Assembly (NCBI RefSeq): GCF_002150685.1
Contig: NZ_MSSW01000030.1
Coordinates: 1 to 64,000 of the forward strand
DNA from: Algoriphagus antarcticus
GTDB lineage: Bacteria; Bacteroidota; Bacteroidia; Cytophagales; Cyclobacteriaceae
Direction: 5' to 3'
DNA: 64,000 nt
In this document: piece by piece, positions 27,501 through 36,671 of the stretch
How positions within the stretch are numbered: the first letter of the stretch is position 1
Layout of the letters: each line of letters opens with the position of its first letter
The notes under the pieces: model-generated
The model's database searches: none
Told to the model about the DNA's origin: nothing
Seen by the model: the letters and a program-made list of their open reading frames with translations, nothing else
Made by a program: the position numbers and the translations under genes

Positions 27501-27671
27501 TGATGGCGCTGCGCCAGGATAGATCGTAGAAATGGTTACCACATTGGTTTCCATTTTTGGCAAAAGTTCGTATGACATCTGTGTGTAAGAAAAAATCCCC
27601 AGTAATGTCAGTACGGTAAACAGTACGACCACCATGGTCGACCGTTGTATCGATATTTTAGTGATTCGCAT
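24513..27671 (-). CDS. RND efflux permease (HAE1 family)
   Basis: A 1052-aa inner-membrane RND transporter of the hydrophobe/amphiphile efflux type, driven by protons. It has the usual 12-helix, two-large-periplasmic-loop layout, starting KISIQRSTMVVVLFTVLTLLG. The proton-relay motif in TM4 is seen in VVGILVDDAIVVIENIYRH at about 400, and the second half repeats the fold (SLPMALIGSLLALALTKG). The C-terminal tail is acidic. It works with the adaptor four bases upstream and the TolC protein. Drug or detergent export is likely, but the substrate is not readable. Confidence 0.94.
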   Translation of the reverse strand: MRITKISIQRSTMVVVLFTVLTLLGIFSYTQMSYELLPKMETNVVTISTIYPGAAPSEVETSVTKKIEDAVASLEGIKSMNSISQESVSIITIELEAGADVDYSMQDAQRKINAILGDLPEDADPPSLGKFDLDDLPIMQLAVYSSLNPSEFYDLIKNKIQPSMAQIKGVAQVNMLGGTEREIKVNLDRNKLDGYGISPISVAQTINASNLDFPTGRLKDNEGQVLIRLAGKFQTIQDIENLVIAYREDESPIQLKEVAEVADSYKDEAILTRLNGKSAIGLTVQKQSDANAVEVSEILVNELHTLEQTYTKEGVSFQISQNTSEFTLEAANDVIKDLIIAIVLVALIMLLFLHSIRNAIIVMVAVPASIVATFTVMFLAGFTLNLMSLLALSLVVGILVDDAIVVIENIYRHLEMGKTIAQASYDGIREIGSTVVSITLVIVVVFVPLAMTGGLIGGILAQFSITVATATIISLLVAFTLIPLLTSRFSKLEHLNKDSFFGKIVYGFEAGLDAFVDWLIGILRWGFAHKLALLGFTFVLFISSFFLVIKGFIGSEFVSEGDRGEFLLRLELPKDATLEQTNFKTREVEDYLRTLPEVTEVFTTVGVASGQFTGSQSSPFTSEILVKLVGPEFRSMSGPDYARNLENYLEENITGAEYTGVPISIMGTANDAPIQVIISGPDKDSIRVVSEKIETILAGLTGTRKVESSLEDGNPEIRVEVDRYKMNELGLSMDMVGGALQVAFNGNDDSKFTDGDYEYDILVKLNEFDRRSISDVQNLTFLNRSGKLVKLEQFATVNQSEGPTKLERRDRVSSVKITSQVAGVPSGTVGAELTAAIDQMDLPQQVQINYDGDMKNQSEGFGSLGLALLASIILIYLIMVALYDSYIYPLVVMFSLPMALIGSLLALALTKGTLSIFSIMGLIMLMGLVAKNAILLVDFTNQLKAEGVAVKEALEKAVKIRFRPILMTTIAMVIGMMPIALATGAGAEWKNSLAWVIIGGLLSSMFLTLVVVPVIYYLFDRFMVKIGKAEKKHIELEDTNVEEFESEAAAYV

Positions 27672-27674
27672 AGT

Positions 27675-28727
27675 TTACTGAACTTTGACTTTGGTACCTT
27701 CTTTCACATTGATCAGACCAGAAGCGATCACTTCGTCGCCAGCTTTCAAGCCGTCCAGAATCTCCACAGATCCATCATCCAAAGGATGAATTTTCACTGT
27801 TTGGTAAACTGCTACACCGTTTTTAATCAGGTAAACACCTGGGTCTTTCAAGCTTCCTGAGATTGATTTTCTGTCAATCATCAACACTTTCTCTTCCTGA
27901 GAAAATTTGAACTGAGCCGTACCGAACATGCCTGGCTTGATCTCATCCTGATTTTTGCTGATCATGATCAGCTCCACTTGGTATTTGAAAGAAGCATCTG
28001 CTTTGTCTGAAATGAAATGTACTTTCCCAATAAAATCTTGATTCGACATTGCATTTACTCTCACTGCGATTTCATCATCCTTTTTCACTTTGGAGATTTC
28101 AGTTTCAGTTACATTTACGGCTAATTTCAAAGGATTCTTATTGATGATGTCTACCAACGGCATTCCCGGGCTCACCAATGTTCCCAATTCGTAATAATCT
28201 TCATTAATAAAGCCTGCAATCGGAGCTGTCACCTTCGTATCATCCAGTCTCTTTTTCAAAGCTCCCAATTGTGCATCAGCGATTTTGAACCCATTTTCGT
28301 TTTCTTCCAATTGCTTTTTTGTGATCGCGTCGGTTGCTGCCAGATTTTCAAATCGCTTCAAATCCTTCTCAGCTTGATCTCTAGTTAGCTTGGCGATAGT
28401 GTATTCTGAGCGGATCAAACGGTCATCGATCTGTACCAGCAAATCTCCTTTGCGTACATAGTCTCCTTTTCGTCTTTGGATCTTTACGACCGCACCGGAA
28501 GTCTCAGACATCAGCTTCAATTCTTGAGACGGTTCAAATATTCCGTTTGCTTCAAAATTCCTGTTTACAGTCTTCTCCTCCACTTTCTCCACCGTCACAG
28601 AGATATATTCACTGGACTTCATGGCGAGTGTGGCAGCTTCGTTCATTTCCTGCTTATTGTTGTAAAGCGTGAAAGCCACTGCTCCTACACTTACAACTAC
28701 AAGTGCTATGATTATTAATTTTTTCAT
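27675..28727 (-). CDS. RND periplasmic adaptor (membrane fusion protein)
   Basis: A 350-aa protein from the ATG at 28727; earlier in-frame codons add an implausible charged leader. An N-terminal membrane anchor (KKLIIIALVVVSVGAVAF) is followed by the split lipoyl domain (VVKIQRRKGDYVRKGDLLVQID, and VTAPIAGFINEDYYELGTLVSPG), a coiled-coil hairpin between them, a beta-barrel and the membrane-proximal domain. It links the permease to TolC. It is second to last in the operon, with three bases between its stop and the permease start. Confidence 0.93.
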   Translation of the reverse strand: MKKLIIIALVVVSVGAVAFTLYNNKQEMNEAATLAMKSSEYISVTVEKVEEKTVNRNFEANGIFEPSQELKLMSETSGAVVKIQRRKGDYVRKGDLLVQIDDRLIRSEYTIAKLTRDQAEKDLKRFENLAATDAITKKQLEENENGFKIADAQLGALKKRLDDTKVTAPIAGFINEDYYELGTLVSPGMPLVDIINKNPLKLAVNVTETEISKVKKDDEIAVRVNAMSNQDFIGKVHFISDKADASFKYQVELIMISKNQDEIKPGMFGTAQFKFSQEEKVLMIDRKSISGSLKDPGVYLIKNGVAVYQTVKIHPLDDGSVEILDGLKAGDEVIASGLINVKEGTKVKVQ

Positions 28728-28847
28728 GTGTTTATATATATTTTTATGGTCACATGGAATCTCGCATGGCTCCCTGATATGCATCGGGGCACTCCAGTGT
28801 GGGTCGCCTGAGACATGCTCGATTTCATCATTGGTATGAGTTTTCTA

Positions 28848-30215
28848 TTACAGTAAAAGGTTTGTGATTTTTCCGGATGAGTTCAGGATCTCCAATTGAG
28901 CTATTCTCACCTGAATGATTTGATTATTGAAGTTGGCCTGAGCTTCTCTCTGCGTAGTTTCTGCATCCAGCAAGTCAGTCAGTGGGCTTAGTCCTTCTTT
29001 ATAAAGCAATGTTGTTTCTTTAAACACATCATCTGCGAGATCCAGATTACTATCCAGAGACTCTAGCGTACTCAAGGAATTGTAGTATTTGTTAATTGCA
29101 TTTTTGTATTCCAATTCCGCAGCATCTTCAGCCTGAAGACGATCAAGATTCAATTGCTGTGCATTCACTTTAGATTGGGCAGCTTTGTATTTGGTCTGCA
29201 TCCCATCGAAAATCGGAATCTGCAGTTTCACCCCGATCAAGAACCCCTGATACCATACTTTATTTTGGTTTAGAAAATCAAAATCCTGAGAGAAAGCATT
29301 TTTGTTGAAGTCAGCAAAACCAACCAATTGAGGTTGTTTGGCAGCTTTGATGTTTTTGTATTCGTATTCATACAATTGCTCCTGCACTCCCAACACCTGG
29401 ATATCTTTTCTGTCGAAAATATTGAAATCCTGAACCTGGAAATTCTTCACTTTCTGATCCATATCAGCTACTGACTGATCTAAATTGATCTCCGTAGCCA
29501 CTGGAATTCCCATCAGGAGCTTTAAGTAACCTTCTCGCTGATAGATTACGATGTCAAGATTTTCTTGCTCAGATTTAATAGTCGTCAAGTTTACCTTCAC
29601 GCGATTCAAATCGACTTTTCGAGCCAGATCATTGTCATATTGTGACTGAAGGATTTTCTCCAGACTTTCCAATTGATCGATATTTGCTCGCAAATTCTCC
29701 TTCTGAAGTTCCAATTGAATCACGCCTAAGTAATTCATAGAGATCTCGTGGATCACGTCTTCCTCAGATTGCTGAGCCAGAATTCGGTAAAACTCTTCAC
29801 CCGTTTTAGCAGCTTTCAACCCTATCAAATAGGAATTACTGAAAATCAACTGGTTCAATTCAAACCCAGCTTTCAGTGATTGGGGTACCCCCAGTGAAAT
29901 CACCTGAATCTCGTTTGGATCGCCTCCAAAAATCCCGCCTGGAACTGCCTGAGGAAATACATCCAAGAAATTGTTGTATTGGCCGTAAGCAGAAAACTGA
30001 GGAAGACCAGCACCTCTGATCTCATTTCTCTGATACTTTGCCTTTTCTTCATCCAGAATAGCTTTCTTCAGCGTACGGTTGTTCTCCAATCCTATTTGAA
30101 TACTCTCCTTCAAAGTGAGGGTATCAGGAAGGCTAAATTCCTGCACAGTTTCTTGCCCCATAGCCATTGCTGGAGCCAATAAGAAAAATGCGTACGTTAA
30201 ATACTTCTTTAACAT
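28848..30215 (-). CDS. TolC-family outer-membrane efflux protein
   Basis: A 455-aa protein with a signal peptide (FFLLAPAMAMGQ) and two OEP repeats rich in heptad helices. Each repeat ends in a conserved Asn/Leu-rich turn (KEGLSPLTDLLDAETTQREAQ near the C-terminus). It forms the trimeric outer-membrane duct for the adaptor and permease that follow. It comes 72 bp after the MarR-type gene and 120 bp before the adaptor start. Confidence 0.93.
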   Translation of the reverse strand: MLKKYLTYAFFLLAPAMAMGQETVQEFSLPDTLTLKESIQIGLENNRTLKKAILDEEKAKYQRNEIRGAGLPQFSAYGQYNNFLDVFPQAVPGGIFGGDPNEIQVISLGVPQSLKAGFELNQLIFSNSYLIGLKAAKTGEEFYRILAQQSEEDVIHEISMNYLGVIQLELQKENLRANIDQLESLEKILQSQYDNDLARKVDLNRVKVNLTTIKSEQENLDIVIYQREGYLKLLMGIPVATEINLDQSVADMDQKVKNFQVQDFNIFDRKDIQVLGVQEQLYEYEYKNIKAAKQPQLVGFADFNKNAFSQDFDFLNQNKVWYQGFLIGVKLQIPIFDGMQTKYKAAQSKVNAQQLNLDRLQAEDAAELEYKNAINKYYNSLSTLESLDSNLDLADDVFKETTLLYKEGLSPLTDLLDAETTQREAQANFNNQIIQVRIAQLEILNSSGKITNLLL

Positions 30216-30287
30216 GTCGTTGAATAATAGTTTGTTATAAAATATATAGTTGGTTCTGTTTTTTATGAACTAAATGCTCAAATTTTT

Positions 30288-30749
30288 TTAGACCTGTTGT
30301 TTTTTAAATCGCTCAAACAAGGATGGAATTTCCTTTTTAAAGAAGCCCAAGAAATCAGAGAAGTCTTTCATTTTACAATTAAATTCTGGGTTCTTTTCTG
30401 TTCTTACTTCCAATACTTCATCTATAAATTTTTGAATCTCAGCGATGTTTTCCAGCTCCTGCTGAAAGTCCTCTCTCCAGTCGCTTACCTTCAGCGCAAA
30501 GTACCTTTTTCTATCACCAGGACGAGTAGAATACACACATCTGCCTTTTGCTTGAAGGAATGTAAGTGCATTACTTACTGCACTTTTACTGACACTAAGA
30601 TTTTCAACGATTTCGTCAAAAGAAACTTCACCTTCTTCATGAACCAAAAGCAATCCGATAATCCTCCCTACTAAGGGTTGCATTCCCTTATGCTCATGGA
30701 ATACACCAATTCGCTCTATCAGTTCCTTATGTCTTTCTGTCAATACCAT
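30288..30749 (-). CDS. GbsR/MarR-type transcriptional regulator of the efflux operon
   Basis: A 153-aa protein from the ATG at 30749; a TTG two codons upstream is an alternative. The winged helix-turn-helix reads GEVSFDEIVENLSVSKSAVSNALTFLQAKG, followed by RKRYFALKVSDW, typical of the GbsR-like MarR branch. The C-terminal half is a dimerisation helix region. It is the first gene of marR-tolC-adaptor-permease and is preceded by a palindrome in the promoter, so autoregulated repression relieved by a pump substrate is likely. Confidence 0.88.
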   Translation of the reverse strand: MVLTERHKELIERIGVFHEHKGMQPLVGRIIGLLLVHEEGEVSFDEIVENLSVSKSAVSNALTFLQAKGRCVYSTRPGDRKRYFALKVSDWREDFQQELENIAEIQKFIDEVLEVRTEKNPEFNCKMKDFSDFLGFFKKEIPSLFERFKKQQV

Positions 30750-30784
30750 CTTCAAATAATTTGGGTTATGGTCTGGTAACGGGA

Positions 30785-30817
30785 CAAAGGTAATATAAGT
30801 TCAGTTAGTTCTGCAAA
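30785..30817 (-). promoter_or_regulatory. Promoter of the marR-RND operon
   Basis: On the minus strand, a -33 TTTG (complement of 30814-30817), 21 bases, then a -7 TACCTTTG (complement of 30785-30792), which fits TAnnTTTG. Transcription would start about 25-30 bases before the ATG at 30749. Confidence 0.65.
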
Positions 30818-30825
30818 TACAGAAC
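30808..30825. promoter_or_regulatory. Palindromic operator overlapping the -33 box
   Basis: A perfect inverted repeat GTTCTG-N6-CAGAAC. The -33 box of the minus-strand promoter lies in its spacer, so a bound dimer would block RNA polymerase. The adjacent MarR-type regulator is the natural candidate. Confidence 0.6.
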
Positions 30826-30905
30826 CATATATTTTCACAAAATTTTTCGCTTTATAAATTGCTACTCATTTTTGATAGATGGACGATAAGCATTCAGCAA
30901 CCCTA

Positions 30906-30936
30906 TTTAGAACTTTTGAATGATGATATACATTTG
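30906..30936 (+). promoter_or_regulatory. Putative promoter of the HMA-AraC gene
   Basis: -33 TTTA (30906-30909), 19 bases, -7 TACATTTG (30929-30936). The predicted start site is near 30943, about 19 bases before the ATG at 30962. Confidence 0.5.
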
Positions 30937-30961
30937 TATTACTAGAAACGATCCCTGAAAC

Positions 30962-31525
30962 ATGGCTCTGATATACGTCAAAAATATGGTCTGTCCACGA
31001 TGCATCACTTCCGTCAGGGAAGTTTTGGATCAAATGCAACTCTCCTACTCCTCTATTGAATTGGGAAAAATTGCGATGGATTCTACTCCTAGTCTTTCGA
31101 AGAAAAATCAACTGGCGGAATCACTTCAAGCTCGTGGATTTGAATTGTTGGAGGAAGGAAAGTCAACTTTGATTTCCCAAATAAAAAGCATTTTGATCGA
31201 GCAGATTCAGCATTCAGATGAATCGATGTCTGAAAACTATTCGAGCTTTATTTCTGAAAAACTTCGGCATGAGTACACCTATCTGAGTAAGCTTTTCTCT
31301 CAAGTGGAAGGGATTACTATTGAGAAGTATATCACCCGACTAAAGATAGAACGAGTGAAGGAATTGATTTTTTATAAGGAAAGAAGTCTCTCAGAAATAG
31401 CTGATATACTCGGCTATAGCAGCGTGGCCTACCTTTCTTCCCAGTTCAAAAGAGAAACAGGAATGACTCCCAGTGCATTTAAAAAGCAAACACCAGCAGC
31501 TCGAAAAAGTCTGGATCAGATCTAA
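30962..31525 (+). CDS. AraC regulator fused to an HMA-like metal-binding domain
   Basis: A 187-aa protein. Residues about 1-68 look like a heavy-metal-associated (HMA) domain with MVCPRC (Cys11 and Cys14) in the ligand loop and ESLQARGFELLEE near its end. Residues about 98-180 are an AraC/XylS double HTH (KIERVKELIFYKERSLSEIADILGYSSVAYLSSQFKRETGMTP). This is a compact one-component regulator that could bind Cu+ or another thiophilic metal directly. It diverges from the RND operon; the P-type ATPase and HMA protein that it might control lie 10 kb downstream. It is known as an AraC type in Bacteroidota, but the ligand is inferred. Confidence 0.85.
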   Translation: MALIYVKNMVCPRCITSVREVLDQMQLSYSSIELGKIAMDSTPSLSKKNQLAESLQARGFELLEEGKSTLISQIKSILIEQIQHSDESMSENYSSFISEKLRHEYTYLSKLFSQVEGITIEKYITRLKIERVKELIFYKERSLSEIADILGYSSVAYLSSQFKRETGMTPSAFKKQTPAARKSLDQI

Positions 31526-32500
31526 TTTTTAGCCTCCGAATGAGGATTTTTTATGGAAAGCGACCTTTATTCTTTGAATTTAGAAAACCTGCCCATTTTG
31601 CATCTAAAGCGGGTTTTGACACGTCTTGAAAATGCTTAAAAATTAAGCTTTGAAATTCTTGCCACAAAAACTCTTTCCCATTTCATTTTCGCATGAGAAT
31701 CAGGGCTGTATCCGAGAAATATTAATTTTATCAAAAAATATTTCACATTTTTTTTGAAATTGATTTTGCCTCAAATCCGTCACAAGAAACATTTTTATAA
31801 GAGCAAGATTTATATTTCTGGAGTAAAGAAATTTTTAGCAAATTATTGTAATTAGCTCTACCTATTTTTTTCAACTTCAATACTTGCAGATTGATCCAAT
31901 GTAATATACATTCACTCATAACCTTGAGAAACAATCACTCAATTCGAATAAACAAATTAAACATCTTACGAATTATGTCCTACGAACTACATTATCAAAA
32001 CCACAAAAATTGGGCTAACACAAGTAATCACCAACATCAAATTATTGTCAGTAAAATACAATTAAATCATTTGATTTTCATCTTGTAATATCTTTGCAAG
32101 ATTGCATAAAAATAAGCTTTTCAAAATCACCCTATAATCATCTAACAGCTTGTGGACCATGCAGATTAATTTTCAAATGAAATCTAAACAATTTGGAAAA
32201 CGAATAATCATTTCACCCCTATGTCTCAGATAACTTATTCAAACAGAGTTATAATATTATCCTAATCAACAAACGGAAACATTTTAAATAAGCTCAATAG
32301 TTTATAATTCAAATTATTGAAATTATTTAATTAAGTCTATATTCTATACACTCATAAACTATAGAGGTGATATCGTATTGTCTAATTTATAACAGATCAA
32401 TTTATCTATATAAATAAAGACAGGATAAACAAGAGACAAAAGGATGTGAATTAATAATATATAAACAGAAAATATTACACACCACTTTAGCAAAATAAAA
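31526..32500. other. Long AT-rich gap upstream of the secreted beta-helix protein
   Basis: A stretch of 975 bases with no convincing gene on either strand. A possible terminator-like pair AAAACC...GGTTTT lies at about 31581-31616. A weak promoter-like TTTG (32070-32073) and TATCTTTG (32089-32096), spaced by 15, point towards the downstream gene but leave a leader of about 400 bases. The base composition is markedly more AT-rich than the neighbours, and no repeat family seen elsewhere occurs here. It may be a regulatory leader or decayed DNA. Confidence 0.5.
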
Positions 32501-35500
32501 ATGTTTCACTCCAAATTTCCCTCGACCAAAATATTCAGTATTTGGATATTTGTGCTACTCTTATTTCTAGCTGGGTCAATTAATCAGACATTCGCTACTG
32601 ATTACTATTTCTCATCCCAGTCCGGCAATGACAACAGATCATCCACGGAAGCTCAAAATCCATCGACCCCATGGAAGTCAATTGACAAATTGAATGCCTT
32701 TGCTTCCAATCTAAATGGGAGTGATAGAATATTGTTCAAATCAGGAGAAACCTTCTACGGAACTATCCACATCATCAAATCTGGGGCAGTAGGCGCTCCT
32801 ATCCAATATACCTCTTATGGATCTGGTGCTAAACCTATTATTACTTCGTTAGTCACTATCAATAATTGGACTTCGGTGGGCAATGGAAAGTACCAAGCCG
32901 ACCTAAGTGCCTACAATCTATCCAAGGTTCAGGTGGTTTTATTGAACGACAAAATTCAAGAAATAGGTAGATATCCCAATTCCGATGCACCTAATGGAGG
33001 CTACCTTACGATTGCCGCAAGTGGAAACAACTATATTTCTACCCAAGGAAGCAACCCCTATAGCGGAGCAGGGGGAGAAGTAGTCATAAGAAAAAACAAC
33101 TGGGTGATAGACAGACATCAAATAAGCTCTGTCGGTGGCAACTATATTAGTTATTTGAATGGAGCAACATACCCTGCGCAGGCTGGCTATGGTTATTTCT
33201 TGCAAAATCATAGTTCCCTATTAGATAAAGCTGGCGAATGGGCCTATGATCCAGCTTCCAAAAAATTGACAGTCAACCTGACAGGATATTCATTGTCAAC
33301 TGCAAAGGTTGCTGTGGCTACAAAAGATCATCTTTTCACCAATCAGATGTTCACTACGAATATGACTTTTTCGAATCTGCACTTGAAAGGATCAAACGCC
33401 AACCTATTCAATATTTCCAAAAGTGAAAATGTGAAAATAGAGAACTGTCTTTTTGAATATGCAGGCGAAAATGCTATAAATTCATCCGATATTAAAGGAC
33501 TTATTATTCAAAATAATGAGATCAATAACTCCCTCAACAATGGTATTTATATAGCATATGGATCACCTAATTCTATCATTAGAAATAACCTACTCACCAA
33601 TATTATGAAGTTCCAGGGAATGGGCAAAAATAGTGATATGAATGGAATAGGAATCTTTTTGGGCAGTGATGGTAACAATTCCATCATTGAAAAAAACACT
33701 CTTGATAAAATAGGTTTCAATGGCATTCATTTCGGAGGAAATTACACCAAAGTTCTCAATAATTATATAAATGAGTACTGCTTTCACAAGCAAGATGGTG
33801 GCGGAATTTATACTAATTCCGATGGCTTCAGAGATAGAAATAATGTAGGAAGAGAAATCATTGGCAATATTATTTTAAATGGAAAAGGAAGTAAACTCGG
33901 AACAATTGAAGGAGTAGAATTGGTCGAGGGTATCTATCTAGATGATAATAGTGCAGGTATAAAAGTAGCAGATAACACTATCGCTTTTGTAAATGGAAAA
34001 GGATTGTATTTGCACAACGCGAACAATATTGAAATTATTAATAATCTTTTCTATAAGACTAAAAGCCAGGTCCATTTTGCACATGATAATATGGGAGATC
34101 CAATCCGAAATATTAAAATATCAAATAATAAATTTTCCTCTATTGAAGATTCTGACTACGCCTATTCTATATCTTCCAAATTGGATGATGTAGGATATGT
34201 AGGTACTATCAATTCAAATTACTTCTTGGATCCATATAATAACGACTTCTTTATTTACACCAAAACTGCTGGTGACGGAGTTTTGGGAGTAAATCGTAAC
34301 TTACAGAACTGGAGCTCTACTTTCGGATTTGATACCAACTCTACCAAACCTGAGCTTAATCTATCAAGATTTGATATCCTATCTTCCACTTTAATCAAAA
34401 GTAGTGATTTCAATAATGCCTCCATAATAGCTGGAGCGTACAACGCCGCCACAGGAATAGATGCTAATGGAATCAGCGGAAATTCATACCTCGTAAGTCC
34501 AAATAACTCGAATCAGGCTACAGTATATATTCATGTGGGAGCTGTTGAAAATGGAGACCATATTTTGGTGGAGTTTGATATGAAAAGCTCACTAGCTGAA
34601 AAGCCGATAGAATTGTTTCTAGAAGGCACCTACAACATCGATAAAGGAGAAGGAAATAAAATAGCTGCAACAAAAACTTCTGCAACTACTTATCAGGTAC
34701 TGTTAAGTTCACTTATTTCCAAAACCAACGAAAGCTTAGTTTTTAGAATTCCTAATACGGCGAAGAATGTGTACTTGGACAATATCAAAATATCGAAAGT
34801 AGAAATAGATGCAATAGATAAGTCAGAACAAATCTATTTCGGCTACAACTATTCCAATTCATCGGTTCAAAAACCCCTAGATGGCACCTATAAAAATGCC
34901 AAAAACGAATCTTTTTCCGGTTCAGTTACTATCCCAGCTTATAGCTCTGTTTTGCTTGCAAAAATTTCAGCCGAAACACCTACAGTTACTAATAAAGCTC
35001 CTGCTGTATCCCTTACCAAACCAACGGAAAACCAAGTTCTAATACAAGGGAGTAATCCTGTTCAGTTGGTGGCCAATCCTACAGATCCTGAAGGAGCAAT
35101 CAAGCGAGTGGAATTCTACGCTAATGACAAATTACTGACTACGCTCACTAATGCTCCTTATTCCTATACTTGGAACGAAGTAGCAGTTGGAAATCATAAG
35201 GTGCATGCCAAAGTAATAGACAACGGCGACCTAAGTGCGGTTTCTGGAGCCATCAACTTCACCGTAAATGCACCAGAATTGGCTAATGTTAATTTCACTG
35301 GAGAAATGGTTTCTCCTGCCAATAATTCAACTTATACCGTGGGTGAGAGTACTGTCATATTGAATACCAATGCATCAAACGCCGGGATTAAAGTCAAACA
35401 AATTGAATATTTAAATTGGGGATATCCACTAGTGAAAGTAACCACTGCCCCATTTGATTTTGCATGGACAAAAATTGAAGCTGGAACCTATAAAGTATCT

Positions 35501-36559
35501 GCAATAATTACAGATATCGATGGTAAAACCTATACAACAGACAATATTCAGTTCTCGGTAGCAAAACAAACAGCCTCATTACTTCCTACCAGTGTCTCCA
35601 TAGCACAGCCTTCCAATAACCAGGTGTTTGTTCAAGGAATCGATCTAGTAAATATCAAAGCACAAGTGTCTGACCCATCCAAAGTAAAAAGTATTGCCTA
35701 TTACAATTGGGGGTACCTACTGACCACCACTTCAGCTCTGCCTCATGAGTTCAAATGGAATTCTATAGAAGTGGGAGACTATAGCGTCTATGCAGTAGTT
35801 ACGGACATTCAAGGAAATACTACCACCTCTAAAACAGTCAATTTCAAAGTTACTTCTCCTTCCAACGTGGTACTATCATCTACCGAACCTACCACAGTAG
35901 CAATGGTGCAGCCTTATGATAATCAGGTGTTCCAATTGGGTAATAACGGTGTCTTATTGAAGGCGACGACAGATGGAGACGTGTCCAATGTTAGGTTCTT
36001 CAACTGGTTCTTACCTTTAGTATCGGTCAGCAACAAGGACTTGGAATTCAACTGGAGTAAGATAGAAGCAGGAAATTACATGGTGTATGCAGAGATTACA
36101 GACTCCAAAGGCAAAGTTATACTTTCAGAGCCTATTAGTTTTTCTGTGAAAAATACAGCAGCGAGAATTGGTGCTCAAAATGAGTTACTTTCAGCATCAG
36201 ATTCTACCAAAATTGTTTATGGCACTCAGATACTTTCTGGTTCAGATTCTACCAAAATGGCCATCTCCAAGGAACTACAGCAAAAACAAGAAGAGATTAC
36301 TCAATCCACTTTTGGAATAAAAATGGGTCCAAATCCTACCTCATCTCATCTACGTATTTTCTTCGAAGACTATCCTTTAGATCTTGAGACCAAGATCTCG
36401 ATAGTAGACATGAGAGGAATTGAGATGATGACCACAGAGGCAAACACCAATGATGGAACAGTGGAGATGGATGTCAATGCACTTCGTCAAGGGGTTTACA
36501 TTGTGAAACTGAATCTGGAAAACAAATACGTTCAAACCAAAAAACTAATCATAAATTAA
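32501..36559 (+). CDS. Secreted right-handed beta-helix protein with Ig-like repeats and T9SS tail
   Basis: A 1352-aa protein. A signal peptide (FLAGSINQTFA) precedes a parallel beta-helix region with many N-rich turns (PbH1-type; about residues 30-570, for example IIQNNEINNSLNNGIYIAYG). A CBM-like or linker sandwich follows at about 620-830, then four Ig-like repeats at about 830-1230, with YAND, YLNWGY, YYNWGY and FFNW at equivalent positions. Two SDSTK(I/M) motifs stand at about 1230-1255. A type IX secretion C-terminal sorting domain occupies 1276-1352 (GPNPTSSHLRIFF ... GVYIVKLNLENKYVQTKKLIIN). It is probably a surface-anchored or released polysaccharide-acting or adhesive protein. No catalytic residues are assigned, and it stands alone. 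Confidence 0.88.
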   Translation: MFHSKFPSTKIFSIWIFVLLLFLAGSINQTFATDYYFSSQSGNDNRSSTEAQNPSTPWKSIDKLNAFASNLNGSDRILFKSGETFYGTIHIIKSGAVGAPIQYTSYGSGAKPIITSLVTINNWTSVGNGKYQADLSAYNLSKVQVVLLNDKIQEIGRYPNSDAPNGGYLTIAASGNNYISTQGSNPYSGAGGEVVIRKNNWVIDRHQISSVGGNYISYLNGATYPAQAGYGYFLQNHSSLLDKAGEWAYDPASKKLTVNLTGYSLSTAKVAVATKDHLFTNQMFTTNMTFSNLHLKGSNANLFNISKSENVKIENCLFEYAGENAINSSDIKGLIIQNNEINNSLNNGIYIAYGSPNSIIRNNLLTNIMKFQGMGKNSDMNGIGIFLGSDGNNSIIEKNTLDKIGFNGIHFGGNYTKVLNNYINEYCFHKQDGGGIYTNSDGFRDRNNVGREIIGNIILNGKGSKLGTIEGVELVEGIYLDDNSAGIKVADNTIAFVNGKGLYLHNANNIEIINNLFYKTKSQVHFAHDNMGDPIRNIKISNNKFSSIEDSDYAYSISSKLDDVGYVGTINSNYFLDPYNNDFFIYTKTAGDGVLGVNRNLQNWSSTFGFDTNSTKPELNLSRFDILSSTLIKSSDFNNASIIAGAYNAATGIDANGISGNSYLVSPNNSNQATVYIHVGAVENGDHILVEFDMKSSLAEKPIELFLEGTYNIDKGEGNKIAATKTSATTYQVLLSSLISKTNESLVFRIPNTAKNVYLDNIKISKVEIDAIDKSEQIYFGYNYSNSSVQKPLDGTYKNAKNESFSGSVTIPAYSSVLLAKISAETPTVTNKAPAVSLTKPTENQVLIQGSNPVQLVANPTDPEGAIKRVEFYANDKLLTTLTNAPYSYTWNEVAVGNHKVHAKVIDNGDLSAVSGAINFTVNAPELANVNFTGEMVSPANNSTYTVGESTVILNTNASNAGIKVKQIEYLNWGYPLVKVTTAPFDFAWTKIEAGTYKVSAIITDIDGKTYTTDNIQFSVAKQTASLLPTSVSIAQPSNNQVFVQGIDLVNIKAQVSDPSKVKSIAYYNWGYLLTTTSALPHEFKWNSIEVGDYSVYAVVTDIQGNTTTSKTVNFKVTSPSNVVLSSTEPTTVAMVQPYDNQVFQLGNNGVLLKATTDGDVSNVRFFNWFLPLVSVSNKDLEFNWSKIEAGNYMVYAEITDSKGKVILSEPISFSVKNTAARIGAQNELLSASDSTKIVYGTQILSGSDSTKMAISKELQQKQEEITQSTFGIKMGPNPTSSHLRIFFEDYPLDLETKISIVDMRGIEMMTTEANTNDGTVEMDVNALRQGVYIVKLNLENKYVQTKKLIIN

Positions 36560-36630
36560 GCATAAATAGCAATAGTTAGTTTGCACAAAAAAATCCAGAA
36601 ACTAACTTAGTATAAATTGACTTCTCAACA

Positions 36631-36659
36631 CAGGCTGCCAGAATTCTTCTGGTAGCCTG
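36631..36659 (+). terminator. Terminator of the T9SS protein gene
   Basis: The arms CAGGCTGCCAGAA and TTCTGGTAGCCTG form a 13-bp stem, followed by TTTGATTTT, 72 bases past the stop. Confidence 0.85.
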
Positions 36660-36671
36660 TTTGATTTTATA

